Positions 34,619-43,570 are shown, numbered from the stretch's first letter. The stretch: 64,000 bases of DNA from Ardenticatenaceae bacterium (GCA_020634235.1 JACKCB010000002.1:620001-684000), one strand, 5' to 3'. The notes: generated from the letters alone by a model not told the origin. A program made the numbers and translations.

Positions 34619-36745
34619 ATGTCTCACTCATTTGCCATTACCACAACGACTAACAACCTGGCTATCATGGCCGGGGAACGCCAGAGCGTTTCGTTTACGG
34701 TGTCGAATATCAGCCGGGTGGCGGTGCGCGGGCGGGTGGCGGTGGTGCCGCAGGGGGCGACCCCGGCCGGGTGGTTTGCGCTCATCGGGGAAGCGGAACG
34801 GGACTTTGTGCCCGCGGAGAATGAGCAGTTCACGTATGAGATTGTGGTGCCCCCGGAAACGCCTTCCGGCCGGCACCTTTTCAGTGCGCGGATTGTGAAT
34901 GTGGACATCGACAAAATCGAAGAGGATTTTGCCGACAGCCCGGTAGTGGCCCTGGATGTGACGGCGGTGGCCAAACCGAAGAAGTTCCCGTGGTGGATTG
35001 TGGCCGTGATTGCGGCGGTGGTGCTGTTGGTGGTGATTGCGGTGACGGCTTTTGTGCTGACCCGGAAGCCGGCGGTGGTGGCCAGTATTGCCGCGGTGCC
35101 GGACCCGGTGACGGCGGGGATGCGGCTGGGTTACACGGTGACGGTGAGCAATACCGGTTCGGCAACGGCGCATGATGTGGTCTTTACGGATACGCTCCCG
35201 GCCGGGGTAACTCTGGTGGAGGCGGATGAGCGCTGTACCATCACAGAGATGGGCGGCCAAGTCGTGTGCCCGATAGGCGAACTGCCCCGCGACGAGACGC
35301 TGGACTATGCGTTGATGGTAGCCGTGGACGGCAGCGCGCGTAGTGAAATTGAGAACCAGGTCGCCCTGGCCACCGACCGGACGAACCCGGAGGAGGGGGC
35401 GGCGATTTACCGGGCGCTGACATCGCTAACAGTGGAGACGGCACTGCGACTGGAATTGCAGGCCAGTGCCACCACTACCACGGTGGGCGAGGCGGTGGTT
35501 CTCATGGTGGTTGTCCACCACACCGGGCCATCGGACGCGACGGGGATTGTGTTGACGTATGCTATCCCGGCCGGGACAACGCTGAGCAATCTCCCGGAGA
35601 GTTGTGAGGAGACCCCGGCCGGGCAATTGGTCTGCACCCTGGGCAGCCTGAGCCAGCAGCGCGAAGCCTCGCTCAGCTTTAGCCTGACCCCTGGCCCCGG
35701 CAGCGTTGGCACCGTAGAAAACCAGGTGTCACTGAGCAGCACCGAAACGACGACCGAAACAGCAGTATTAGCCCTGACCGTTGAAGCCGCCGGCAGCGTG
35801 ACCCAGCCCATCACAGCCAGCACATTGGATCAGATCGCCAGATTGGCAAGTGCGAACATGTCTGGCGATGTCTTCGCTGTGGGTTACAGCGACCCGGCCG
35901 GGCTTCACCGCCTGGCCGTTGGCTCAGGCACCACCATTCAAATCTGGCAATTCGGGCCGGAACTGGCGTTGGTTTGCACCCTCAACAGTGCAGAAACAAT
36001 CACCAGCCTGGATATCTCGGCCGGCGGGAACTGGCTGGCCTCAGGCGGTGCCGACGGCGAGGTCCGAATCTGGGACATCGACACCTGCACCACCTCGCGT
36101 GAATTCGTCTATTCGGGGTCTGAACGAGTAGACCACATCGCCTTTCTCAACGAGGCGGAGTTGCTCGTAGTAACACCCTTTGAGGATGCTGCCCGGATTT
36201 ATGCCCTTGATGATGGCATCTATGCAAGCCCGAGAGAAGTAGAACTAGGGGTTGATATCCCAGATGTTCTTCACACGCCCAATGGCAAATTGCTAGGGGA
36301 AATTGGCAGCACGAATCTTGGGTTAAACCTTATTGACCTGGCTACAGGCGCGTTTGTTGGCACCCTTTCCGAGGATCCCTGGTATTACCCCACCTTCACC
36401 TTCTCCAACAACAGCGAGTTTGTGGCCCTGGTACACGGCGAGAATCTCGAACTGCTGCGGCTCGATGCCATTACCGCCCCCGAGGAATATACAGCCGAGA
36501 AGGTCTGGGTAGCGCCTTTTTCCGGTGATTGGACGACGGTCCTCGCTTTCTCTCCCACCGACGAACTGCTGGCCGCCATCGTTCGCAACCAGTTGGAGTG
36601 GCGAAGGGCGGTCGACGGAACGCTGCTCGTAACCACAAACATCGGTCCCTTCGGTTGGAAATGGTTGGCCTTCTCCGCCGACGGCACCTACCTTGTGCTT
36701 GCGGCTGACGATGGCGTCGAAATCTGGGGGATTCCCAAACGTTAA
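34619..36745 (+). CDS. Membrane-anchored protein with DUF11 repeats and beta-propeller
   Basis: 708 residues, GGAGG before the ATG. A beta-rich N-terminal domain (about 1-118) resembles the FxSFTVSN start of COG1470-type adhesin-like domains and lies on the cytoplasmic side. One strong membrane helix (WWIVAVIAAVVLLVVIAVTAF, about 126-146) follows. Two DUF11 modules (YTVTVSNTGSATAHDVVFTD and the VVVHHTGPSDATGIVLTY copy) occupy about 160-385, and the rest is a WD40/TolB-like propeller (GGADGEVRIWDID). No signal peptide is present. The function is unknown; it looks like a surface or signalling scaffold. A decayed propeller gene follows 300 bases later. Confidence 0.8.
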   Translation: MSHSFAITTTTNNLAIMAGERQSVSFTVSNISRVAVRGRVAVVPQGATPAGWFALIGEAERDFVPAENEQFTYEIVVPPETPSGRHLFSARIVNVDIDKIEEDFADSPVVALDVTAVAKPKKFPWWIVAVIAAVVLLVVIAVTAFVLTRKPAVVASIAAVPDPVTAGMRLGYTVTVSNTGSATAHDVVFTDTLPAGVTLVEADERCTITEMGGQVVCPIGELPRDETLDYALMVAVDGSARSEIENQVALATDRTNPEEGAAIYRALTSLTVETALRLELQASATTTTVGEAVVLMVVVHHTGPSDATGIVLTYAIPAGTTLSNLPESCEETPAGQLVCTLGSLSQQREASLSFSLTPGPGSVGTVENQVSLSSTETTTETAVLALTVEAAGSVTQPITASTLDQIARLASANMSGDVFAVGYSDPAGLHRLAVGSGTTIQIWQFGPELALVCTLNSAETITSLDISAGGNWLASGGADGEVRIWDIDTCTTSREFVYSGSERVDHIAFLNEAELLVVTPFEDAARIYALDDGIYASPREVELGVDIPDVLHTPNGKLLGEIGSTNLGLNLIDLATGAFVGTLSEDPWYYPTFTFSNNSEFVALVHGENLELLRLDAITAPEEYTAEKVWVAPFSGDWTTVLAFSPTDELLAAIVRNQLEWRRAVDGTLLVTTNIGPFGWKWLAFSADGTYLVLAADDGVEIWGIPKR

Positions 36746-37062
36746 GGGCCCGGCCGGGTCAACCCCAAAGTCTATCGAGCAGTCTGTGGCTAAAGCCCAT
36801 ACCAGCAATAGGACCGGCTAGAAAATGCTGGAGGGACTTCAGCAGAAAATCAAGCGGGGCACAAGCAATGACGCTTGTGCCCCTTATGCTCAGAGCGGGA
36901 GTGACCAGCTCAAATACCTCTCTGGGTGTAGGTGTGAGATTGGGGCCAGCCACCTATGGCCCCAACCGCATCATATTGGGGTGAAGCTGGGACCAACTAG
37001 CATCGAATCTGGCGAATGTTGGTGCCCGGCCGGGAGCGCGCAACTGGTGCAGGATCAGAGAA
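36746..37062. other. Intergenic region with hairpin and copy of a tRNA-Asp 3' flank
   Basis: GGGGCACAAGC (36856-36866) pairs with GCTTGTGCCCC (36873-36883), loop AATGAC, a terminator-like stem. Right after it the stretch CAGAGCGGGAGTGAC (36891-36905) nearly repeats the end of tRNA-Asp and its flank at 37779-37792, where a terminator hairpin sits in the same relative place. The rest of the gap shows no gene. It may be a decayed tRNA-tail duplication. Confidence 0.45.
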
Positions 37063-37584
37063 ATGCCGGCCCTCTCCACAGCTATCGCCTGGGATGTGAC
37101 TACCGGCATCATGCGCCAGCAGTTCGTGGGGGATGGGCGTGCGCCGGTGGCAGTGGGTCGCCTGGCCATCAGCCCGGCCGGTGAAACCATCTATGCCGCC
37201 ATTGACCAGGGCCGCATCATGCGCTGGGCCTGGGCATCACCGTCGCCGCAAGAATTGGTGCGCTGGATTGCCGAAAATCGCCACCTGCGCCCGCTGACGT
37301 GTGCCGAGCGGGCCACCTATCGCCTCACCCCGTTATGCACAGAAGACGGGCAAGTACAGCCCGGCCGGGTGGCCGATTTGTTGGCCATTGACCTGTCGCC
37401 AGCCGAGATACCGGCGCTGCCCGGACCAGTCCCGATTCCGCTGCCCGCCGGTCAGATTCAGGCTGCGCCGGGCGACAGGCGCGCCACAGCCGGCAAGTTG
37501 GCGACCATAATGAATTTGCCATGCCGGCGCGCCGTCACGTCCAGGCCGGCCGGGTCTTCTACCATCTCGCCAAGCAAGCGTTAA
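37063..37584 (+). pseudogene. Decayed C-terminal part of a WD40-repeat protein
   Basis: The 173-residue frame begins inside a propeller blade (AIAWDVTTGIMRQQFVG, then AISPAGETIYAAIDQGRIMRWAW) and ends with a segment (LVRWIAENRHLRPLTCAERATYRLTPLC) that I recall as the usual last part of large WD40 proteins in these bacteria. The kinase, ATPase or propeller parts expected upstream are missing and the preceding 300 bases hold only repeats. The final residues after about 115 look frame-shifted or non-native. It is best read as the remnant of a larger gene, perhaps once joined to the propeller protein upstream. Confidence 0.6.
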
Positions 37585-37740
37585 CCAATCTCGCCGGGGT
37601 GGTACCTTGGGGAGGTTAGCCCGGATTAGGGAGGCCGGTAATTGCCGTTGCCCTACCCAATACGGTGATTATGCAGTTGTGCTAGACAGTGCTGGTATGG
37701 CTCCCGGCCAACTGGTTGAGAAGATAGCGTTGGAAACAAA

Positions 37741-37772
37741 AGGAGGTACAAACGATTCCGCTTGTACCTCCT
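37741..37772 (-). terminator. Intrinsic terminator of tRNA-Asp
   Basis: On the minus strand AGGAGGTACAA pairs with TTGTACCTCCT (37741-37751 with 37762-37772) over 11 bp, then TTTGTTTCC follows. It starts about 10 bases after the tRNA 3' end. Confidence 0.8.
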
Positions 37773-37782
37773 GTGCCCAGAG

Positions 37783-37855
37783 CGGGAGCGACGGGGATCG
37801 AACCCGCGATCTCCGGCTTGACAGGCCGGCGTGTTAACCACTACACCACGCCCCC
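37783..37855 (-). tRNA. tRNA-Asp (anticodon GTC)
   Basis: 73 bases fold into a full cloverleaf: acceptor GGGGGCG with CGCTCCC (one G-T pair), D-arm GTGT/ACAC, anticodon stem CCGGC/GCCGG with loop CTGTCAA (anticodon GTC), five-base variable loop, and T-arm with loop TTCGATC. The discriminator base is G, as expected for Asp. CCA is not encoded. It has its own promoter and terminator. Confidence 0.96.
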
Positions 37856-37868
37856 TCAAGTGGTCCGT

Positions 37869-37897
37869 ATACTATCAGATGTTCCCGGTCATGTCAA
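37869..37897 (-). promoter_or_regulatory. Promoter of tRNA-Asp
   Basis: TTGACA (37897-37892) and TAGTAT (37874-37869) are separated by exactly 17 bases; the tRNA 5' end is 13 bases after the -10 box. This is a near-consensus housekeeping promoter and calibrates what such promoters look like in this genome. Confidence 0.88.
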
Positions 37898-37957
37898 TAT
37901 AATATGGCCAGTTTTGCCCGCGCCCAAAACCGTCTACCCCCGGCCGGGACCCACCCC

Positions 37958-39073
37958 TCATCCGCCCCTCTTCTCCTCTGCTCGCCGCAGCAGCGCCGCC
38001 GCCGCCGCCGCCGCCTCATCCGGCAGCACATGGTCGCGCCACGAAAACGGCTGCTCCCACTCCGCCCACAACACCCGCACCCGGCCGGGTGGGGCAAACG
38101 GTCCCGACCGCGCCGGATTGCTCGGTCCATAGATCGCCAACGTGGGGCAGCCCACCGCCGCCGCCACATGCGTCGAACCGGCATCATTGCCCACATACAG
38201 GTCCGCCACCTCACACAGCGCCCCCAGCTCATCCAGCTTCAGCCGTCCGGCCAGGTTCGCCACCGCTGAAGGCATCAACCCACTCACCGCCTGGGCCAGC
38301 GGGCGGTCCACCTCCGCCCCCACCAGCAGCACCCGCGCCCGGTAGTTGCGCACCAGATCATTGCCCAACAAGGCAAAGCGCTCCACCGGCCAACGCTTAC
38401 GCGAGTCTGTCCGCACCGGATTCTCGCCGCCGCCAGGGTGCATAATCACCAGGGGCACATCCCCCAGCCAATCAATTTCATCCACCAGCCGGCGTGTCAC
38501 CGCCGAGCGGGCCGCATCAGACGGGAAGAACTCCACCGGCGCGCTGGCGGCAATGCCAAACGCCTGGGCCAGGCTCAGGTAAACCAGCGACTCATGCTGC
38601 ACCCCGGCCGGGACCTTCACCGCCACCGTATGAGCAAAGCCCCGGCCCGCCTGGTTCAGCCCCACCCGCTGCGGAATATTCGCCCGCCAGGCCACCCAGG
38701 ACAGCAAGCTGGAACGGCTGGGGATGATACAGGTGTCATACCGCTCCTGGCGCAGACGCGCCACCAGTGCCCGCACATCCGCCCAGGTCGCGTCTGGCAG
38801 CCCCACCCGGCCGGTGTCGATCAGCTCCGAAATACGCGGGTTCGAGGCCACCCCCGGCCGGGCCCACTCACTCACCGCCCAATCAATCTGCGCCCGCGGA
38901 TACGCCTCACTCAGCGCCGCCAGCAGCGGCGTAGCCAGCATCACCTGGCTCAGGCAGCACGGCCGCAGGATCAGCAGCTTGTGCGGCGGCTGCAGCGGCC
39001 GGCGGGCCAGCAGCCGGAAGGGAATGCCGGCCAGGCGGGCGGCAGTAACCGTTAACGCATTCTCACGCAGCAT
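37958..39073 (-). CDS. Glycosyltransferase family 9 (heptosyltransferase-like)
   Basis: 371 residues. The GT9 pattern is clear: KLLILRPCCLSQVMLATPLLAAL at the N-terminal Rossmann start, IDWAVSEWA, an ADP-sugar site region (VIMHPGGGENPVRTDSRKRWP) and the C-terminal YVGNDAGSTHVAAAVGCPTLAIYGPSNPARSGP. Family members add heptose or other sugars to lipopolysaccharide or other surface glycans in the cytoplasm. Chloroflexota generally lack classic LPS, so another glycan is likely; this is inference. It is divergently arranged with respect to the propeller genes and precedes nothing obvious in the same pathway. Confidence 0.9.
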   Translation of the reverse strand: MLRENALTVTAARLAGIPFRLLARRPLQPPHKLLILRPCCLSQVMLATPLLAALSEAYPRAQIDWAVSEWARPGVASNPRISELIDTGRVGLPDATWADVRALVARLRQERYDTCIIPSRSSLLSWVAWRANIPQRVGLNQAGRGFAHTVAVKVPAGVQHESLVYLSLAQAFGIAASAPVEFFPSDAARSAVTRRLVDEIDWLGDVPLVIMHPGGGENPVRTDSRKRWPVERFALLGNDLVRNYRARVLLVGAEVDRPLAQAVSGLMPSAVANLAGRLKLDELGALCEVADLYVGNDAGSTHVAAAVGCPTLAIYGPSNPARSGPFAPPGRVRVLWAEWEQPFSWRDHVLPDEAAAAAAALLRRAEEKRGG

Positions 39074-39122
39074 ACATCAGCCAAATACCCCGGCCACACC
39101 AGGACGAAACCAGGCGCCGCGC

Positions 39123-39743
39123 TCACTCCACTGTGATGAGATCCTTAATCTGCTCAAACTTGGCCGGGCCAATGCCCGACACGTTCATGATATCCTCAAT
39201 CGCTGCAAAAGGCCCATTCGCATCACGATAATCCAGAATACTCTGCGCCGTTGCCGGGCCAATGCCCGGCAGCGTATCCAGTTCAGCCACCCCGGCCGTG
39301 TTAATGTTAACCTTGCCATCACTGCCGGTTGCCGCCCCGGCCGGGGACCCCTCAGCCGGTGCCGCTTCCACCACCGGCGGCACAACCAGCTCCTCACCCA
39401 CCGCCGGCACATAAATCTGCACCCCGTCAGACAGCGATTGGGCCAGATTCACCAGCCGCGTATCCGCCTGCCCGGTAAACCCACCGGCCGCGTCTATCGC
39501 CTCCTGGGCAATGGCCCCCGGCGACAGTTCATACACCCCCGGCCGGGACACCTGGCCACTCACATACACCCGCCACACTCCAGGCGTGGCCGTCGGCAGC
39601 GGCGGTGGCGTCGCTTCCGGCACCCGAATCTCAATCGGCACCGGCCGGGTTTGCCTCATCAAGACCATCCCCCCCGCCGTAACCACACTACCCAGCAAAA
39701 ACCCAATTATGGCCCAAACCAACATCGCCCGATCGAACTTCAT
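39123..39743 (-). CDS. comEA: ComEA-type DNA-binding competence protein
   Basis: GGGGAGG before ATG 39743 sets the start (206 residues). One N-terminal membrane helix (AMLVWAIIGFLLGSVVTAGGMVL) anchors an outside SLBB domain (VYVSGQVSRPGVYELSPGA, about 58-125) and a C-terminal double helix-hairpin-helix (VNINTAGVAELDTLPGIGPATAQ and VSGIGPAKFEQI). ComEA binds incoming double-stranded DNA during natural transformation. comEC is not in this window. The protein ends with the usual ITVE. Confidence 0.94.
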   Translation of the reverse strand: MKFDRAMLVWAIIGFLLGSVVTAGGMVLMRQTRPVPIEIRVPEATPPPLPTATPGVWRVYVSGQVSRPGVYELSPGAIAQEAIDAAGGFTGQADTRLVNLAQSLSDGVQIYVPAVGEELVVPPVVEAAPAEGSPAGAATGSDGKVNINTAGVAELDTLPGIGPATAQSILDYRDANGPFAAIEDIMNVSGIGPAKFEQIKDLITVE

Positions 39744-39834
39744 GAAACCTCCCCAGCAGCCAGCCCGCCCCTCAGTCCACCCGCCCACGACGAACAGACC
39801 AGCAAACGAACCGGCAGGCTGCAAGCAAATAATC

Positions 39835-41286
39835 TTAGCCCTTTACCACCGCCAGCGGCACAATACGGGCCACTTTGCGGGCAATGCCCGCCCCATGCAC
39901 CACCTCAATCACCCGGTCCACGTCTTTATACGCCGTCGGCGCTTCCTCAGCCAGGCCGCTCATGCTGCCGGCGCGCACGTGAATACCCTGCGCCTCCAAT
40001 TCCTGGCGCAAATCCGCCCCCCAAATCGTCTTCTTGGCCTGGCTGCGACTCATCGTCCGCCCCGCCCCGTGGCAGGTAGAGCCAAACGTCTGCGCCATAG
40101 AGCCTTCCGTCCCCACCAGCACCCAACTGGCCGTGCCCATGGAGCCGGGCACCAGCACTGGCTGGCCAATGTCGCGGTAGACCGGGGGTAAGACAGGCGA
40201 GCCAGGCCCAAAGGCGCGCGTTGCCCCTTTGCGGTGCACACACACGCGCATCTTGCGCCCATCCACCACATGCTCCTCCAGCTTGGCCATGTTGTGGGCA
40301 ATGTCATAAACCTGGTAAACCCCATAATTGTCCAGGTGCCCGGCCAACACCTCGGCAAAACTCTGGCGAATGAGGTGGGTTAGCACCTGGCGATTGCAAA
40401 AAGCGTAGTTCGCCGCCGCCCGCATCGCCGCCAGATAATCCTGCCCTTCAGGGCTGCTCAGCGGCGCACACACCAGCTCCCGGTCCGGCAACTGGATGCC
40501 GTAACGGGCCAGGCTCTTCTGGAAGATTTTCACGTAGTCGCTGCACACCTGGTGGCCAAAACCGCGCGAACCGCAGTGAATTTGCACCACCACCCGGCCG
40601 GGGGACAACCCCATCCGGTCCGCCGCCACCTCATCAAACACCTCATCCACCACATCCACTTCAATGAAGTGATTGCCCGCTCCCAGCGTACCAACCTGGT
40701 CACGCCCTCGATCCTTGGCCCGCGCGCTAACCTTGCCGGCATCTGCCCCGGCAATGCAGCCATTCTCCTCCGTTCGCTCCAGGTCCGATTCCGTGGCCAT
40801 GCCCTTCTTCAACGCCCAGCGCGCCCCCTGTTCTACCAGACGGTCCAGCTCATGCACCTGCAGCCGGATTCTGCCCCCCTTGCCCACCCCGCTAGGGCAG
40901 TTCGCCTGCAAAGCCGTGGCCAGATTATCCAGGTAAGGCGACACCTCCTCAATGTCCAGATGGGTACCCAGCAGGCGCACGCCACAGTTAATGTCGTAGC
41001 CCACCCCGCCCGGCGAGATGACGCCGTCGGGCAGTTCGGTGGCAATCACCCCACCAATGGGGAAACCGTACCCCTGGTGAATGTCGGGCATGGCCAGGGC
41101 GTATTTCACAATACCGGGCAGGGTGGCCGTATTCACCAGTTGTTCCAGGCTCTTGTCGCCCAGCGCCCCTTGCAGCAGCTCCGGATCGGCATAGAAACGG
41201 GCCGGCACGCGCATATCCGGCCGGAACCCCTGCGGCACTTCATACGTATATTCGCCCACCTGCTTGAAATCAGCTCGCTTGACCAT
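39835..41286 (-). CDS. rtcB: RNA-splicing ligase RtcB
   Basis: 483 residues with AAGGAAG before the ATG. All RtcB hallmarks are present: MPDIHQGYGFPIGGV, GGVGYDINCGVR (metal site Cys), GAGNHFIEV, QIHCGSRGFGHQ and the GMP-accepting His406 in CHGAGR. It joins 2',3'-cyclic phosphate or 3'-phosphate RNA ends to 5'-OH ends using GTP and Mn2+. The archease gene lies 104 bases upstream on the same strand, so the pair is probably one operon for RNA repair. Confidence 0.97.
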   Translation of the reverse strand: MVKRADFKQVGEYTYEVPQGFRPDMRVPARFYADPELLQGALGDKSLEQLVNTATLPGIVKYALAMPDIHQGYGFPIGGVIATELPDGVISPGGVGYDINCGVRLLGTHLDIEEVSPYLDNLATALQANCPSGVGKGGRIRLQVHELDRLVEQGARWALKKGMATESDLERTEENGCIAGADAGKVSARAKDRGRDQVGTLGAGNHFIEVDVVDEVFDEVAADRMGLSPGRVVVQIHCGSRGFGHQVCSDYVKIFQKSLARYGIQLPDRELVCAPLSSPEGQDYLAAMRAAANYAFCNRQVLTHLIRQSFAEVLAGHLDNYGVYQVYDIAHNMAKLEEHVVDGRKMRVCVHRKGATRAFGPGSPVLPPVYRDIGQPVLVPGSMGTASWVLVGTEGSMAQTFGSTCHGAGRTMSRSQAKKTIWGADLRQELEAQGIHVRAGSMSGLAEEAPTAYKDVDRVIEVVHGAGIARKVARIVPLAVVKG

Positions 41287-41390
41287 GATAGCTTCCTTTC
41301 CGGCGACAGGTAACAGGTTGGGACGACCAGGAACAGGTCGGGAAGTTCCGTGTTCCGTTTCCGTCGCCCGCCATCCGCTAGCTCTCGCGC

Positions 41391-41840
41391 TTACACATCC
41401 AGCACCACCGTCGCTTCTAGCCCGGTGGCAGATTCCGCAACGACCAGGTTATGGTAGGTGACTGCCTTGACGTGCTTTTGCAGTTCACCGGCGTGCCCAC
41501 CGCGTACCACCGCTTGCAGCCGCTCCGGCGTCGCTTCCAGCAGCTCGAACCGGGTAAAAATCAATCCTTCCCGCTCGGCATAATAGGCCAGTTCGCTCAG
41601 CCATTCCACCAGCATACTTTCCCGGTCGAACGCTTCCAGGGTGAACTGGCGCTCATCGGTCAGCGGCACCCCGGCCGGGTCGCTCACCAACAAGCTGTTC
41701 ATCCCCTGTGCCGCATGGACCAGAAACTGGGCCAAATCCCGCCCGCGCACCCGCAGCGCCCAATCAGCCATATGTTCGACCACTTCGAACCCGGCCGGGG
41801 ACCCCGGTACCCGTCCATCCGCCAAATCCGCTGCTGCCAT
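41391..41840 (-). CDS. Archease (RtcB activator)
   Basis: GGGAGG before ATG 41840 sets the start (149 residues). The archease pattern is plain: GFEVVEHMADWALRVRGRDLAQFLVHAAQGM near the start, ESMLVEWLSELAYYAE in the middle and HVKAVTYHNLVV with a final VVLDV. Archease binds metal and promotes guanylylation and turnover of RtcB. It is encoded directly before rtcB on the same strand and diverges from the DUF3467-translin pair. Confidence 0.95.
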   Translation of the reverse strand: MAAADLADGRVPGSPAGFEVVEHMADWALRVRGRDLAQFLVHAAQGMNSLLVSDPAGVPLTDERQFTLEAFDRESMLVEWLSELAYYAEREGLIFTRFELLEATPERLQAVVRGGHAGELQKHVKAVTYHNLVVAESATGLEATVVLDV

Positions 41841-42046
41841 ACCACAACCTCCCGCGTCAACTGCTATTGTAACAAGAACCCCACCCACGACACAATGGCC
41901 CGACCGCGCCGCCGCCAGCCAACTAGCCTCTTCCCCCCATCCTGGGCTATACTCTGCGCACCGGCCGCGCCGTTCCGCCTCCCCACATGGACCACGCCCG
42001 GCCGGGAAAGCTGACCAGCTTGCTCGCCATAAGGAGAAATGCAACC

Positions 42047-42397
42047 ATGAGCAACGAAAACCCACCCCCCCCCGGACAACAACGCATCGCCATCGAGTTC
42101 CCCAAAGACCTCAACGGCATCTATGCCAACGTCGCCTTCATCACCCACACCCCCACCGAGATCGTCCTCGACTTCGTCCAACTGCTGCCCCACGTACCCA
42201 AAGGGCGCGTCGTCTCCCGCGTGGTCATGTCCCCCGTGCGGGCCAAAATGCTGCAAATCGCCCTGGCCCAAAACCTGGCCAACTACGAAAAACAATTCGG
42301 CGAAATCCGCCTCACCCAACAACCCAACCTGGCCGACCAGCTCTTCCGCTTCCGGCAAGAAAACGACGACGAAAAAGATGACGAGGGGCCTAAATGA
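42047..42397 (+). CDS. DUF3467 protein
   Basis: AAGGAG (42031-42036) before ATG 42047 sets the start (116 residues). The domain (about 12-95) shows the DUF3467 pattern: IAIEFPKDLNGIYANVAFITHTPTEIVLDF, then GRVVSRVVMSPVRAKMLQIALAQNLANYE. The tail is acidic. Function is unknown. Its ATG-proximal neighbour is archease (divergent) and its stop overlaps the start of the translin gene by 4 bases, so it is likely translated with translin. A nucleic-acid-related role is only suggested by context. Confidence 0.88.
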   Translation: MSNENPPPPGQQRIAIEFPKDLNGIYANVAFITHTPTEIVLDFVQLLPHVPKGRVVSRVVMSPVRAKMLQIALAQNLANYEKQFGEIRLTQQPNLADQLFRFRQENDDEKDDEGPK

Positions 42398-43032
42398 GCG
42401 AGCTAGAACAAATCGCCGACATCATTCGCGACAACTTCGAAGAGGTTAATACCGCCCGCGACCGCGCCTACCAGCGCTCGCGCCAGCTAACCAGCATCTG
42501 CGCCCGGGCCATTCGCGCCATCCACCGCGAAGAGTGGGATGCGGCCGAAGCGCTCATCGCCCAGGCCCAAGAGGCAGCCACCACCATGGTCACCGATGTG
42601 GACGACTATCCCATGCTTTATTACGCCGGCTACACCCAGGACGCGCTAAAAGAGTACGTGGAGGCCAACCTGACCTACGCCCTGGTCCGCGACCGGCCGG
42701 GGCAAACCCCAGAAGCTTTAGGCGTGGAATACAACACCTGGCTCAACGGGCTGGCCGAAGCCGCCACCGAGCTGCGCCGCCGTATTCTGGACATCATCCG
42801 CCACGGGCACAGCCAGGAAGTAGAACGGCTACTAGACCGCATGGACGAAATCTACAGCCTGCTGGTCACCTTCGATTTCAGCGACAGCATCACCGGCGGC
42901 CTGCGCCGCCGCACCGACGTGGTGCGCGGCGTGCTGGAGCGCACCCGGGGCGACGTCACCCAGAGTCTGCGCCAGGCAGAGCTGGAACAGGCACTAGAGG
43001 CGCTGGAACAGAAGATCAGCCGCCAGGCGTAA
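42394..43032 (+). CDS. Translin family RNA-binding protein
   Basis: 212 residues, almost wholly helical, as translin/TRAX proteins are. YYAGYTQDALKEYVEANLTYAL and LLDRMDEIYSLLVTFDF, followed by LRRRTDVVRGVLERTRGDVT, are the conserved translin segments. Prokaryotic translins form octamers that bind and cut RNA; the eukaryotic translin-TRAX nuclease removes processed tRNA leaders. The gene overlaps the DUF3467 gene by 4 bases (ATGA). It lies back to back with rtcB-archease, giving an RNA-processing neighbourhood. Confidence 0.9.
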   Translation: MSELEQIADIIRDNFEEVNTARDRAYQRSRQLTSICARAIRAIHREEWDAAEALIAQAQEAATTMVTDVDDYPMLYYAGYTQDALKEYVEANLTYALVRDRPGQTPEALGVEYNTWLNGLAEAATELRRRILDIIRHGHSQEVERLLDRMDEIYSLLVTFDFSDSITGGLRRRTDVVRGVLERTRGDVTQSLRQAELEQALEALEQKISRQA

Positions 43033-43054
43033 CAACCGGCTAGAACGTTCAACC

Positions 43055-43564
43055 TTATTCATTGGGGGAGCCTGCTTCATGAGGCGTCTCTGGCTCCCCG
43101 GCCGGGGAGCCTGGGGAGCCTGGGGAGCCATGGGAGCCTGGGGTCTCAGCCACCTCAGGCGCTGCCACCCCTCCCAACACCAGGGCCAGCCCCAACCCCA
43201 ACAACAGCCCCAACAAACCCCAAAAGGGCGTCCGCTGCACCACCCAGGCAATCTGCAGCGGCGTAAATTCTGGCCCATGCGCATGCAGCCCCGTCTTAAG
43301 CGCCATAAAAAACAACGTCAGCCCGCCGCTGCCCACTCCCAGCACCAGCCCCAACCCCGTCCACAGCAGCAGCCAACCAGCCAGCGGCAGCACGCGCCCG
43401 CCCAACCAGCGCTGCACGCCCCAACCCAGTCCCACCACCGTCACCCCCATGCCCAGGAACAACACGCGCAGCAACTGCCCCTCCAGGGCAATCCACACCA
43501 CAGCATAAACGCCCAGCAGCACCGTCAGCAGGCGCAGTCCCGGAATTTTCGTCGGCACACGCAT
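43055..43564 (-). CDS. Membrane protein of unknown function with collagen-like tail
   Basis: From ATG 43564 the product is 169 residues. About four membrane helices are visible (LLTVLLGVYAVVWIALEG, VLFLGMGVTVVGLGWGV, LAGWLLLWTGLGLVLGVG, FWGLLGLLLGLGLALVLGG). The C-terminus is a short Gly-Ser-Pro repeat (GSHGSPGSPGSP) that comes from a tandem GGGAGCCTG repeat in the DNA (about 43096-43143). I do not recognise a family. No ribosome site is present; a TATAAT box places the transcription start at the ATG, so the mRNA is probably leaderless. Confidence 0.65.
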   Translation of the reverse strand: MRVPTKIPGLRLLTVLLGVYAVVWIALEGQLLRVLFLGMGVTVVGLGWGVQRWLGGRVLPLAGWLLLWTGLGLVLGVGSGGLTLFFMALKTGLHAHGPEFTPLQIAWVVQRTPFWGLLGLLLGLGLALVLGGVAAPEVAETPGSHGSPGSPGSPAGEPETPHEAGSPNE

Positions 43565-43570
43565 GAAGCC

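Noticed and set aside
36906..36990. Second tRNA next to the repeated tRNA-Asp flank
   Set aside because: No cloverleaf can be drawn on the minus strand; only the 3' flank is similar.
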